A DNA stretch of 64,000 nt from an uncultured Desulfobacter sp. (GCF_963664415.1 NZ_OY761445.1:2010501-2074500); one strand, 5' to 3'; positions 53,086 through 62,826 are shown, counted from the first letter of the stretch. Numbers and translations: made by a program. Notes: a model not told the origin generated them from the sequence alone.

Positions 53086-53420
53086 CTTCTAATCCTTTTC
53101 CGGTTTTTGAGGAGTGCTTAACATTTAGTTCCTAAAAGCAATCACTTTCTCCCGTATCAAGCTCTTTAACCACAACAAACATAACTTTGGCAGTAGGTAC
53201 TTAATTTCATACTTTTTTTAAGTTTTATAGGCCAAATAAAGTTGAAATATATATTAAGGTTTTTGGCCCAGTCTTACACGAGCCGACGTTTTTTTTTCGC
53301 TAAATGACATGAAGGTGTATGGCTAAAAACATAAAACCGTTTGAAATGAACTCGGAAAGTGATTCTTTGCACAAATCAGGCAACAGAACGGTACAGACTG
53401 TCTCAAATGTCAGTTTTTAC
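53086..53420. other. Upstream region of the split receptor, duplicated at 57752
   Basis: The segment from CTAATCCTTTTCCGG to GCTAAATGACATGAAGG aligns with 57752-57980 at high identity, including GTCTTACAC.AGCCGACG and a T-run. It must hold the receptor promoter. I see no clear 21-bp tandem site. Confidence 0.5.
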
Positions 53421-54380
53421 CTACAGGGTTCTTTTAATAAAGCTTTTAGGATTGGTCCCATATTGCTTCTTAAAGGCCGTGGAAAAATGCGCGGAACTTG
53501 AATATCCGACTGAAAATGCGGCCTCGGTGCAATTCATATCACCGCTTTCTATATAATGCCTCGCTTTTTCAAGGCGAATCTCCTGAAGGCGGCCAAAAGC
53601 CGTATTATTGAAAACTTCCCGGAATCCTTTATTCAGTTTAGTGTGGTGCATCCCAACGGAACGCGCAAGCTCCATCAGGCTGGGGGGATCGAGAATGCTG
53701 TGTGTTAAAAGCGCTTCGGCATAATGGATTCGTTCAACATCCGACGCACTTAAACTGGGTTGGGGCGGAGGGTCGATTTCCATATTTTCCAGCATAGAGG
53801 CAATAATCTCCAGGACTTTTCCCTGAAGGTGCAACAGCTTGAAGCTTTTTTTTAAATAACAGTTTCGTATTTGTTCGAGTGCCAGCCTGAGCATGGGCGT
53901 TTGTGGCATGATACGATGCAGGCAACCTGACCGCCGGCCTTCCAGAAAAAATCTGAAAATTTCGGGCAATTGCCGGTATTCCCCGCCCAGAATGTTCATT
54001 AAGGATACATTATTGAGGGAGATTGAAATAATCCGCAAAGGGTACCTGGAAGGAACTATTACGGATCCTTTGACGCCTTCCTGTCCGATAAACAGGCCAC
54101 ACATCCCTTTATGGTATATGACTTCATCCCGGGCTCCACAGATGAGAGTCTGTTCGACACCTGACAGACAAAACCAGAATGATACCCACGCTGTAGGTAT
54201 TTCAAAACGGGTGTTGAAATCCTGATGAGTGATCATTGTTTTGTCAACCAGTTTGATACCCTCAAACAACTTGAATATCTTAGTAGAATGGCTTTCTCGG
54301 GGTTTATGTTCTCTGGGAGCGCTAATGGGCGATCGCTGCCCTGCACTCTGACTTTTAACGTCCTGTTTCCGGATACTCAT
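53421..54380 (-). CDS. AraC-family regulator, copy A of duplicated pair
   Basis: 319 residues; weak RBS CAGGGA. The sensing domain has TAWVSFWFCLSGVEQTLICG; the linker lacks the CPYxG motif of the other PchR-like copies (it has NCYLKKSFKLLHLQGKVLEI). The HTH pair is DPPSLMELARSVGMHHTKLN and NCTEAAFSVGYSSSAHFSTA. It is ~90% identical to the gene at 58063-59040 and lies upstream of the split receptor as its twin lies upstream of the intact one, so each probably controls its neighbour. Confidence 0.9.
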   Translation of the reverse strand: MSIRKQDVKSQSAGQRSPISAPREHKPRESHSTKIFKLFEGIKLVDKTMITHQDFNTRFEIPTAWVSFWFCLSGVEQTLICGARDEVIYHKGMCGLFIGQEGVKGSVIVPSRYPLRIISISLNNVSLMNILGGEYRQLPEIFRFFLEGRRSGCLHRIMPQTPMLRLALEQIRNCYLKKSFKLLHLQGKVLEIIASMLENMEIDPPPQPSLSASDVERIHYAEALLTHSILDPPSLMELARSVGMHHTKLNKGFREVFNNTAFGRLQEIRLEKARHYIESGDMNCTEAAFSVGYSSSAHFSTAFKKQYGTNPKSFIKRTL

Positions 54381-54485
54381 TTTCCCTGACCCAGATTAAT
54401 TAATCTATCCTTGATGATTCATGTTTCCTATTGGACTCTTTTTTTTTATAAAAAAGTCTGGGTAAGCTACTCAGATCTTTCAAAC

Positions 54486-54540
54486 TTTGTTGTGGGCTGA
54501 GCCTGGCAGCTGATAGACCAGGTCGGCCCATGGCCGTTAT
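54486..54540. repeat. 55-bp dispersed repeat, copy A
   Basis: It runs from TTTGTTGTGGGCTGAGCCTG to GGTCGGCCCATGGCCGTTAT. GGGCTGAGCCTGG and CCAGGTCGGCCC form imperfect inverted arms. Similar copies at 55712 and 59141; part-copies at 22526 and 41811. Confidence 0.8.
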
Positions 54541-54598
54541 ATGAAAGTCTCAATAAGTTGTTAAAGAATAAAGTATATCTTTTCATATAGTCAAAATT

Positions 54599-54709
54599 GA
54601 TGGTGTCGTAAAAAGTCTTCCGCCTACTGCGTTATGGCACCAGGTCCGCCCCATGACTTATAGGCGAAGATTATTACTAAACCATCGGTTGGACTTTTAC
54701 GGGCCCATA
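54599..54709. repeat. 111-bp repeat with inverted ends, duplicated near 59260
   Basis: The ends GGTGTCGTAAAAAGTC and GACTTTTACGGGC are near-inverse. The interior (CTACTGCGTTATGGCACC..) is non-coding and recurs at about 59260-59365 as part of the larger duplication. MITE-like. Confidence 0.5.
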
Positions 54710-54861
54710 AAAATTAGTCAGGAACTGATTATTAATTTAGGCGAACTATATAGTCAACAAAAAAAGACGTTTTCTCCGGTTCACGTATAATCTCTTTTGG
54801 ATTTCAAACCCGGTCTATATTTTACCTGCTATTGGCCATATGTAACAAAAGAGGGGTAATT

Positions 54862-55090
54862 ATGCAAAATGCAACCATCCACATCAAGGTCAGGCCGGAG
54901 ATCGCTGCCGGATTAAAATTGCTTTTCCAAAAAAGAAAGACTTTCAGTTGGAGAGCTTATTCGACAAGCTGTTTTTTCATGTTACCAAGTTGAATTAATG
55001 GGGCTCAACAATGAGCAAAAACAAGCTCTTTGTGCATATCAGGGAGGATATATCTCTAAGCCTTTGCAACTTCTTCTTTGCCGGAGCAGG
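54862..55090 (+). pseudogene. Small antitoxin-like gene, frameshifted
   Basis: It starts MQNATIHIKVRPEIAAGLKL (RBS GAGGGG), then shifts frame near KRKT. The right frame continues SVGELIRQAVFSCYQVELMG, NNEQKQALCAYQGGYIS and is lost. This small RHH/UPF0175-like protein usually precedes DUF3368 PIN-like genes, a remnant of which follows. Confidence 0.6.
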
Positions 55091-55482
55091 CCATATTCTC
55101 GCATCAAGATACCGTAACCGGGCAAAAGTTACAAAAAGAACCGTTGTTACGGATGATCGTGCAGCATCTGCTTTACAGGAATCCATCATTCCAGGAGCCG
55201 GAACTGTTTTATTGGTGCAGGGAAAAACGCCAGGCTTCTTCAGAAGTCGATTTCGTGATTCACAAGGGAATACGGATTATCCCTGTGGAGGTCAAAGCCG
55301 GGAAAACAGGAACTTTAAAATCCCTCCACGTATTTTTAAAAGAGAAAAAATACCCGGAGGGGGTCCGCTTTAACATAACAAAAATCAAAAGTATTCAGGA
55401 TATAAACCGGCTGAAAGCTTTAAAAGGGAAAATCCCGTCAGCTAAATCAGTTCCCGAATTGATGAGGTCAATTGATAATTAG
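55091..55482 (+). pseudogene. Fused remnants of DUF3368 and DUF4143 genes
   Basis: One frame starts with the DUF3368 motif KRTVVTDDRA. At GATCGTGCAGCATCTGC it passes into the DUF4143 sequence, which runs in a second frame from LLYRNPSFQEPELFYWCREK through SEVDFVIHKGIRIIPVEVKA to SIQDINRLKALKGKIPS. Compared with 42655-43020 about 350 bp are missing exactly between matching GATCG sequences. The tail keeps the native C-terminus that the 43-kb copy lacks. Confidence 0.7.
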
Positions 55483-55519
55483 AATGGCAAAGCTGTTCAC
55501 TTTTGTGGCACAACCTGAC

Positions 55520-55597
55520 AAAGGATGACCGGAAAGGTGGGTAGCATGAATAATGCATCCGGCATGGGGGCGGCTGATTGTGATCAATCAGCCGCCT
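55520..55597. repeat. 78-bp repeat with terminal hairpin, copy 2
   Basis: Same repeat as 28640-28717. Here the hairpin GGCGGCTGATTG-TGAT-CAATCAGCCGCC (55569-55596) is perfect and is followed by TTTG, so it can act as a terminator for either strand's gene fragments. Confidence 0.75.
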
Positions 55598-55711
55598 TTG
55601 TTATCGGAAGCCGGAGGCTTCGTTCCCCCCAATCTGAGACAAGATACAAGAAGGCGAAGCGCCTGCGGCGCCCATTCTATCCCTGCATTGTTGGTGTCTT
55701 TAGTTTCATTG

Positions 55712-55766
55712 TTTGTTGTGGGTTGAGCCTGGGTGTTGATAGATCTGGTCGGCCCATGGCCGTTAT
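55712..55766. repeat. 55-bp dispersed repeat, copy B
   Basis: TTTGTTGTGGGTTGAGCCTG to GGTCGGCCCATGGCCGTTAT, directly abutting the 3' end of the intact receptor gene. Confidence 0.8.
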
Positions 55767-57751
55767 TAAAATCTATATGATAGTTGTACACCGATCTCTC
55801 CCGGTTGAGAGTATACAACGCCGGACTGGATAGAGTGATATTCTTCATCAAAAATATTTTTACCGTATAAATATATATCGTAGCTCTCTTGCTCATAACC
55901 TATTTTGGCATTTACAAGTATATAAGGATCTCTACTACATTCATTTGCAATATCCAAATACGTTCTACCGTACCCGTTCAGATCAACTCGTGCAAAATAT
56001 CCTTGTTCAGCCCTGTATTGAACACCTATATTATAATTATAGTCCGGTGCATATACATTTTTATTGCCGCTATAGTCACCGTTTGAATCTCTATACTCAT
56101 CAAACGTAGAATCCGTATACCCGAAAGCACCGAATAATTCTAAGCTATTGGTTAGCTTCGCATTTAGTCCTATTTCAAACCCTTTTGAAGTTGCTTTTGC
56201 TGCGTTAGCGACATAAGATTCATCTGGTCTATCATCCGGAGAAACTCTTACTTGCATATCATCTATTTTCATATAAAAAATAGAACTATTTACCACAAGT
56301 CTATTATCGAAAAATGTATTTTTAGCTCCTACCTCATAATTCCATAGCGTCTCTGTTTCATAGTATTTTGAGTGACCGTCCGCGGCACGGGCGTAAATAC
56401 CTCCTGCACGATACCCTTTTGAGATAGTTGCATAATACATACTATTTTGATTATATTGATATTTTAAAGAGACTTTTGGAGAGATTTCATCATCGGAAAA
56501 TTCTAGTTTTTCATCAGATTTTTCATATTCTTTATTATCCTTATCGTACCTAACTCCTGAAATAAAAGAAAATTTATCATTGATAGCATATTCCGTATGG
56601 ATAAAAACACCTAAAGAATCGCCTTCTGTTGTTGAGGGATCAGATGACATGTTCACAATATTTGATGAATCATCAATCTCATTTGTATCGGCATAAACCC
56701 CTGCTACCCATTTAAAAAAGCCACTGCTATGACTTAGCCTAAACTCTTGTGAATACTTATCGTCTTCCCTTTGATAATTATAATCGTAAAATGAATAGTC
56801 ATGTAAAGCATCTGATTTTATATTTCGATAGGTTGTAATAGATTCTAAAAAATAATCATTTATGTCATATGATACTTTTAAAGCATGGGAAGTTGTACTT
56901 GATTTATCATAACCCTGCACATCGGTACTCATACTTATATCGCCCGGAGTATAAGGATAAACATAATCAAGATTTCCATTGTCATATTTAAGTATAGATG
57001 AGATCAAAGATATCTCAAAATCATCGGTGGGTGTATATCTTAAATGGACTCTTCCATAGTCATTTTCATTATCATTGGTATATCCTCCAAGAAGCGTATT
57101 TTTTATAAACCCGTCTTTTTCGTAGTGTTTTGCCGATAATCCGACATAGAATTTATCCTTTACAATAGGCCCGCTAACACTTAAAGCATATTGTCTTTTA
57201 CTATCTTCACCAAGCTCGACACCTATTTTCCCTCTAATTTCATTGTCAGGTTTTTTAGTGATAACATTGATAACTCCCGCTTCTGCTTCTTTACCGTAGA
57301 GTGTCCCCTGGGGTCCTTTTAAAACCTCAATCCTTTCTATGTCCATCAAAGTTAGATTATATCCTTGAGCACTTGATACGGGAATACCGTCAATAATCAC
57401 ACTAACCGATTGTGACCCCGCACAGGAGAACGGTAAGGAGTTAGAGATACCTCTTATTGTAGGCGTAAAAATTCCACCACTTTTATCCTGTAAAGCAAAA
57501 TTTGAAGTGTGAGAAGCAACATCTTGAATTGATTCTATCTTACTATCCTCAATATAAAGTTCATCAAACACACTCATTGATATCGGTACCTCTTGTACAT
57601 TTTCTTCAGTTTTTTGTGCCGTAACCGTTATACTATCCAACTGTTGTGGCGTATCTTCGGCATATATAACTTGAGAGAATATAAGCGATACTGCAAAGCT
57701 TAAAGCTATTTTTCTTTTTAGTTTTTTAAATCCCTTTTCAGTTTTTTTCAT
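55766..57751 (-). CDS. TonB-dependent receptor, intact, AT-rich
   Basis: 661 residues; RBS AAGGAT. Signal peptide KIALSFAVSLIFSQVIYA, then LDSITVTAQKTEENVQEVPI and the plug with RIEVLKGPQGTLYGKEAEAG. The barrel ends GEIGVQLSYRF. It is markedly more AT- and Lys/Asn-rich than the receptors at 29-34 kb, in the style of Campylobacterota proteins, which suggests transfer. The AraC copy B lies 311 bp upstream on the same strand. It is the only intact member of the 47-63 kb receptor group. Confidence 0.92.
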   Translation of the reverse strand: MKKTEKGFKKLKRKIALSFAVSLIFSQVIYAEDTPQQLDSITVTAQKTEENVQEVPISMSVFDELYIEDSKIESIQDVASHTSNFALQDKSGGIFTPTIRGISNSLPFSCAGSQSVSVIIDGIPVSSAQGYNLTLMDIERIEVLKGPQGTLYGKEAEAGVINVITKKPDNEIRGKIGVELGEDSKRQYALSVSGPIVKDKFYVGLSAKHYEKDGFIKNTLLGGYTNDNENDYGRVHLRYTPTDDFEISLISSILKYDNGNLDYVYPYTPGDISMSTDVQGYDKSSTTSHALKVSYDINDYFLESITTYRNIKSDALHDYSFYDYNYQREDDKYSQEFRLSHSSGFFKWVAGVYADTNEIDDSSNIVNMSSDPSTTEGDSLGVFIHTEYAINDKFSFISGVRYDKDNKEYEKSDEKLEFSDDEISPKVSLKYQYNQNSMYYATISKGYRAGGIYARAADGHSKYYETETLWNYEVGAKNTFFDNRLVVNSSIFYMKIDDMQVRVSPDDRPDESYVANAAKATSKGFEIGLNAKLTNSLELFGAFGYTDSTFDEYRDSNGDYSGNKNVYAPDYNYNIGVQYRAEQGYFARVDLNGYGRTYLDIANECSRDPYILVNAKIGYEQESYDIYLYGKNIFDEEYHSIQSGVVYSQPGEIGVQLSYRF

Positions 57752-58062
57752 CTTCTAATCCTTTCCCGGTTATTGCGGCTTAACATGTAGTTCCGAAAAG
57801 CAATTACTTTCGCCCTTATCAAGTGCCTTGGTCGGATTAAACACAACTTGCTATGCATCACATAATCAATTACCAATTTTTAAGTTTTGCAGGCCAAATA
57901 AAGATGAAAATACATAAAAATTTTCACCCCGTCTTACACCAGCCGACGTTTTTTTTTCGCTAAATGACATGAAGGTGTATGGATAAAAACATAAAACCGC
58001 TTGAAATGAACTCGGAAAGTGATTCTTTGCACAAATCAGACAACAGAACGGTACAGACTGTC
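57752..58062. other. Promoter region of the intact AT-rich receptor
   Basis: Aligns with 53086-53420. Contains GTCTTACACCAGCCGACG and a T9 run. No tandem 21-bp operator seen. Confidence 0.5.
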
Positions 58063-59040
58063 TCAAATGTCAGTTTTTACCTGCAGGTTTCTTTTAATAA
58101 AGTTTTTAGGATTGATTCCGTATTGCTTCTTAAAGGCCGTGGAAAAATGGGCGGGACTTGAATATCCGACTGAAAAGGCAGCCTCGGTGCAATTCATATC
58201 ACCGCTTTCAAGATAGCGCCTCGCTTTTTCAAGGCGAATCTCCTGAAGGCGGCCAAAAGCCGTATTATTGAAAACTTCCCGGAATCCTTTGTTCAGTTTG
58301 GTGTGGTGCATCCCGACGGAACGCGCAAGCTCCATCAGGTTGGGGGGATCGAGAATACTGTGGGTTAAAAGCGCTTCGGCATAATGGATTCGTTCAACAT
58401 CCGAAGCGCTTAAACCGGGTTGGGTCGGGGGGTCGATTTCCATATTTTCCAGCATAGAGGCAATAATCTCCAGGACTTTTCCCTGAAGGTACAACAGCTT
58501 GAAGCTTTTTTTTAAATAACAGTTTCGTGTTTGTTCGAGTGCCAGCCTGAGCATGGGCGTTTGTGGAATGATCCGATGCAGGCAACCTGACCGCCGGCCT
58601 TCCAGAAAAAATCTTAAATCTTCGGGCAATTGCCGGTATTCCCCGCCCAGGATGGTCATTAAGGCTGGGGTATTGAAAAGTATTGAAATAAACCGAAAAG
58701 GGTAACTGGAATGAATTTTTACGGAGCCTTTGGCGCCTTCCTGTCCGATAAACAAACCACACATCCCTTTATAGTATATGACTTCATCCCGGATCCCACT
58801 GATGAGAGTCTGTTCGACACCTGACAGACAAAACCAGAATGATGCCATCGCTGTTGGGATTTCAAAACGGCTGTTAAAATCCTGATCAGTGATCATTGTT
58901 TTGTCAACCAGCTTGATACCCTCAAACAATTTAAATATCTTAGCAGTACGGCTTCCGGTAGGGCCATGTTCTCTGAAAACGCTGAAGCGAGCCTTCTGCT
59001 CTGCACTCTGGTTTTTGGCGTCCTGTTTCCGGATACTCAT
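58063..59040 (-). CDS. AraC-family regulator, copy B of duplicated pair
   Basis: 325 residues. Same layout as copy A (sensing domain with TAMASFWFCLSGVEQTLISG; HTH pair DPPNLMELARSVGMHHTKLN and NCTEAAFSVGYSSPAHFSTA), with an extended tail (NLQVKTDI). Most differences from copy A are in the first two thirds, the ligand-sensing part, so the two may answer to different ligands while sharing DNA specificity. Confidence 0.9.
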   Translation of the reverse strand: MSIRKQDAKNQSAEQKARFSVFREHGPTGSRTAKIFKLFEGIKLVDKTMITDQDFNSRFEIPTAMASFWFCLSGVEQTLISGIRDEVIYYKGMCGLFIGQEGAKGSVKIHSSYPFRFISILFNTPALMTILGGEYRQLPEDLRFFLEGRRSGCLHRIIPQTPMLRLALEQTRNCYLKKSFKLLYLQGKVLEIIASMLENMEIDPPTQPGLSASDVERIHYAEALLTHSILDPPNLMELARSVGMHHTKLNKGFREVFNNTAFGRLQEIRLEKARRYLESGDMNCTEAAFSVGYSSPAHFSTAFKKQYGINPKNFIKRNLQVKTDI

Positions 59041-59140
59041 TTTCCCTGATCCTGCTTAATCTATCGTTGATGATTCATATTTCCCATTAAGCTTTTTTTT
59101 TATATGAAAGTACCAACAAGTTGCTGAGTTCCTTTCATAT

Positions 59141-59194
59141 TTTGTTGTGGGCCGGGCCTGGGCGCTGATAGACCAGGTCGGCCCATGGCCGTTA
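59141..59194. repeat. Dispersed repeat, copy C
   Basis: TTTGTTGTGGGCCGGGCCTG to GGTCGGCCCATGGCCGTTAT. As with copy A it lies upstream of an AraC gene and is followed by TATGAAAGTCTCAA, part of the larger duplication. Confidence 0.8.
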
Positions 59195-59518
59195 TATGAA
59201 AGTCTCAATTAAGTTGTTAAAGAATAAAGTTATATCTTTTCATCTACTCAAAATTGATGGCGTCGTAACAAGTCTTCCACCTACTGCGTTATGGCACCAG
59301 GTCCGCCCCATGACTTATAGGCGAAGATTATTACTAAGCCATCGGTTAAATTTTTACGGGCCCATAAAAATTAGTCAGGGACTGATTATTAATTTAGGCG
59401 AACTATATAGTCAACAAAAAAAGACGTTTTCTCCGGTTCACGTATAATCTCTTTTGGATCTCAAATCCGGTCTATATTTTACCTGATATTGGCCATGTGT
59501 AATAAAAAAGGGGTAATT

Positions 59519-59599
59519 ATGCAAAATGCAACCATCCACATCAAGGTCAGGCGGTGATTGCTGCCGGATTAAAATTGCTTTCCCAAAAAAGAAAGACTT
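59519..59599 (+). pseudogene. Antitoxin-like gene remnant cut by IS1
   Basis: Begins MQNATIHIKVR like the 54862 gene, but a 2-bp loss gives an early stop. The IS1 element enters at GAAAGACTT. After the element only ~35 bp precede the DUF4198 stop. Confidence 0.65.
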
Positions 59600-59621
59600 G
59601 GTGGTGGGTCAAACATGTTGA

Positions 59622-60092
59622 TTAAGCAGCTTCCAGGAAAGAACCAGTAGAGAAATAATACCGGTTGATGTACATGCCAATAACATTGTCATGAATATTT
59701 TCGTTCTTTGAAAAGCAGATAGTTTTTCGATTCAATCGCTTGATATGGGTTCTGAAATTCAGATTACGCCTTTCAATCCTCCATGTGTTATCTTTCCCAA
59801 TGATGTGCTTTTCAGCCGGAATGAATTTACTATAACTCTGCCAATTGTCTGTATGGAAATACCTTATTGGGAAATCAGCCAATTTTTCCATCAGACGGGC
59901 ACAACTTTCATCCGTCCGTTTGCCATTATGCCAGGCGAGAATAATCCCTGTCTCTCTTTCGATAACGTACCATGTCCAACGCTGGTTTTTCTTATTACTG
60001 ACATAGCTCCAGAATTCATCGCCTTCGACGCTCAGCTGAATTTCAACATCCATGGGCGGAGCCGTTTCATCGGACGGGTAATACGGATTCAC
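59622..60092 (-). CDS. insB: IS1 InsB (DDE transposase part)
   Basis: 156 residues. VEGDEFWSYVSNKKNQRWTW with the first Asp/Glu, FPIRYFHTDNWQSYSKFIPA with the second Asp, and IERRNLNFRTHIKRLNRKTI with the Glu region, ending FSTGSFLEAA. It overlaps insA by 4 bp; the poly-A (A9) run just upstream allows the -1 frameshift that makes the active InsAB' protein. Confidence 0.9.
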   Translation of the reverse strand: MNPYYPSDETAPPMDVEIQLSVEGDEFWSYVSNKKNQRWTWYVIERETGIILAWHNGKRTDESCARLMEKLADFPIRYFHTDNWQSYSKFIPAEKHIIGKDNTWRIERRNLNFRTHIKRLNRKTICFSKNENIHDNVIGMYINRYYFSTGSFLEAA

Positions 60093-60364
60093 TTCCGCCG
60101 GCGTTTTTTTTTGAGCTCGGAAATAACAGTTCCTTTTGCGATGCCCAAATTCCTGCTGATATCCCTCACCCCGCTACTGTTCAGAGTTTGTTTCTCTATC
60201 TGCTCTTTGACGCCGGGACGCCAGGCATTATAGGAATAGTCGAGTTGGAAGCATTTTTTACAGTTTTTGCATAGGTATCGTTGTGCGCCATTTTTACTGT
60301 GTCCGTTTTTCATCAGATCGTCTTTTCCACATCTGGGGCATTTTATTTCGGCATATTGTTTCAT
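60089..60364 (-). CDS. insA: IS1 InsA (zinc finger/HTH part)
   Basis: 91 residues. Cys4 zinc finger IKCPRCGKDDLMKNG and RYLCKNCKKCFQLDY, then HTH NSSGVRDISRNLGIAKGTVI. Ends in KKKRRRK, encoded by the slippery A-rich tract. Confidence 0.9.
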   Translation of the reverse strand: MKQYAEIKCPRCGKDDLMKNGHSKNGAQRYLCKNCKKCFQLDYSYNAWRPGVKEQIEKQTLNSSGVRDISRNLGIAKGTVISELKKKRRRK

Positions 60365-60460
60365 GCTGCTGTATTAACCTAAAACAAATCCTTTTTCAAC
60401 TTATCTGACCCACTACCGAAAGACTTCAGTAAGGATGTCGCCCGATTCGCTTTCTCAGGT

Positions 60461-61342
60461 CTATTTCACTGTGAACGTCAGGCTGGCAGACCGGGCCACC
60501 ATGGTGGTTTTGCCATAGAGATCCTTAAACGGACCATCTTTTGTGACTTTATCTGAATGTTTTGTGAAGATCACCCATTGGCCGGTGCTCTGGACACGAA
60601 ACTGTCCTTTGCCTTCCTTGAGTCCGGAGGACAGTGTAAAGCCATCCGGGTGTCCGAAATTGTTTGAGTAGGCAGTAATCGCCGCCATCTCACCCCCTAA
60701 CGGCTTGCCGTTGAAGAGGACATCAACCTCTACCAGATCACCGACGTGAAGATTTGACAGATCCGTGCGCGGAATAATCTCCAGCCCATGACCAAGGGCT
60801 TGGGGCTGCGACCATGGGGCCAGGGTCATGAAGGATTTGGCAAAGGCCTGATATTTAGCTGAAAAGATAAGTTTGTCCACATCTTTGACCTCATCAAGCG
60901 GCTTCATCTTCATCCGGGAGCGTCCCTTTTTATCGATATACTTGGTGTAAAAAGTTGGGACTGATACTGCGCCAACCTGATAGACACCGGGGGCACTGTT
61001 TTCCTTTAACGCAATTTTCTGCAGAGCAATGTCGGCTGCAAAAATATCAACGTTAGCGGTCGACTGGGCGGGTTTGGCAACTTCGGAGGGCGGCAAACTC
61101 AAGGCAGTTTTATTCATGGCCGGATCAAAAAGTTCGAAGCGTTCGATATTAATACGGCCATTGACTGAATTGGGCAAATCATCTATGGGCAGCACATGCC
61201 CCCAGCCTATTGAGACCATAGTATGACCAGGTTTATGGAAGAAGGATTCGAAACTGTTGACCCAGAGACTGTGGGCGTAAACCGTGGTTGCCATGAACAG
61301 TGACGTAAGTGTGGTTATCGTAATTTTAGCTGTTAATCTCAT
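60461..61342 (-). CDS. Secreted DUF4198 protein (NikM/CbtJ-like metal uptake accessory)
   Basis: 293 residues; RBS AAGGAG. Signal peptide ITTLTSLFMATTVYA-HS, so the mature protein begins with His as in many metal-binding DUF4198 proteins. HSLWVNSFESFFHKPGHTMV near the start and a C-terminal beta-sandwich with LSNLHVGDLVEVDVLFNGKP and GQFRVQSTGQWVIFTKHSDK are characteristic. The family is found with TonB receptors and nickel/cobalt transporters and is thought to bind metal in the periplasm. It follows the truncated 61.5-kb receptor by 138 bp in the same direction. A relic of a second copy is at 47.4 kb. Confidence 0.85.
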   Translation of the reverse strand: MRLTAKITITTLTSLFMATTVYAHSLWVNSFESFFHKPGHTMVSIGWGHVLPIDDLPNSVNGRINIERFELFDPAMNKTALSLPPSEVAKPAQSTANVDIFAADIALQKIALKENSAPGVYQVGAVSVPTFYTKYIDKKGRSRMKMKPLDEVKDVDKLIFSAKYQAFAKSFMTLAPWSQPQALGHGLEIIPRTDLSNLHVGDLVEVDVLFNGKPLGGEMAAITAYSNNFGHPDGFTLSSGLKEGKGQFRVQSTGQWVIFTKHSDKVTKDGPFKDLYGKTTMVARSASLTFTVK

Positions 61343-61480
61343 ATATGTTCTCCTTGATCAATGGATTTAAAGGGTGTGGTTTGAGACCGTTTTTCCGCTA
61401 CAGGGTTTTCCTAAAAGTCTGCTTGGCCTCCTGCCTTATACTGAAGCATTTAACTGGAATAGTACGGGACTTTCCATTTT

Positions 61481-62826
61481 TTAGAATCTATACGTTAGTT
61501 GTACACCGATCTCTCTTGGGTGAGAGTATAGAACGCCACTACCGTTATACATACCGATTGAGTGGTACTCTTCATCAAAGATATTTTTACCGTATAAATA
61601 GATATCATAGCTTTCTTGTTCATACCCAATTTTTACATTTACAACGCGATAAGGATCTCTGCTATATTCATTTGCATTATCAAAATATGTTCTGCCGTAA
61701 CCGTTTAGATCAGCTCTTGCAAAATATCCTTGTGCATCTCTATATTGGATTCCGATACTATAATTATATTCAGGAGCAAAGGTAGTTTTATTTCCACTAT
61801 AGTCTGCGGTACCATCATTGTATTCATCAAAAGTAGCATTTGTATATCCGTAAGAACCAAAGAGTTCTATTGTATCTGTTAATTTTCCGTTCAGTCCTAT
61901 TTCAAAACCTTTTGAAGTTACTTCTGCTGCATTCTCTACTACATAATATCTTGCACCGGAAACCGGATAAATTTTTACCTGCATATCATCTATAGCCATA
62001 TAATAAATTGAAGTATTTACTACTAGTCTATTATTAAAAAATGAATTTTTTGCTCCTAACTCATAGTTCCATAACGTCTCACTATCATATTTGGGTGAAT
62101 AGCCGCTTGGTGCACGAGTATGAAAACCACCTGAACGATAGCCTTTTGAGATGGTTGTATAAAACATATTATTTTTATCATGGTGATATTTTAAAGAAAT
62201 TTTTGGAGAGATTTCACTATCTGAATAATCTAGCTTATCAGCGGCGTTTTCAAGTTCTTTATTGACCTTGTCATATCTAACTCCTGAGATAAAAGAAAAT
62301 TTATTATTTATAGCATAATCGGTATGAATGAAGGCACCTAAAGAATCATCCCCGGTTGCTGAGCTGGATGCGCTTCGCATAGTTGGATATATAAATGTAG
62401 TCGTGCTGTCAGACTCCACTTTGTCTGCATAAACCCCTGCGACCCATTTGAAAACATCACTGCTGTTACTTAGCCTGAACTCTTGGGAATACTTATCATC
62501 ATCCCCTTCAAAATCAGTATTGTTACTTGTATAGATCCATAAATCATCTGATTTAATATTTCGATAGGTTGTAATAGATTCAAGAAGATAATCATTGATA
62601 TCATAGGATATCTTTAAGGCATGGGAAGTTATGATTGATTTATCAAAACCTTGCTCATCTACACTTTCACTTATATCACCTGGCGTATATGTTGCCGTAT
62701 AATCAATGTCTCCATTATCATATTGAAGTATCGTTGAGATTAAAGATATTTCAAGATCATCGGTAGGCGTATATCTTACATGGGCTCTTCCATAGTCGTC
62801 TTCTTTATCATTGGTATACTGGTTTT
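61481..62826 (-). pseudogene. TonB-dependent receptor, 5' end removed by IS21-like element
   Basis: The frame is open from NQYTNDKEDDYGRAHVRYTP at the element border to REIGVQLTYRF at 61481, with no internal ATG needed. It comprises most of the barrel; signal peptide and plug are missing. AT-rich and closely related to the 55.8-kb receptor. The DUF4198 gene follows. Confidence 0.85.

Larger units (their letters stand above)
59600..60417 (-). mobile_element. IS1-family insertion sequence, 818 bp
   Basis: Terminal inverted repeats GGTGGTGGGTCAAACATG (left) and GGTAGTGGGTCAGATAAG (right, other strand), with 9-bp direct duplication GAAAGACTT at 59591-59599 and 60418-60426. Two overlapping frames insA and insB. 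Complete. Confidence 0.92.
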
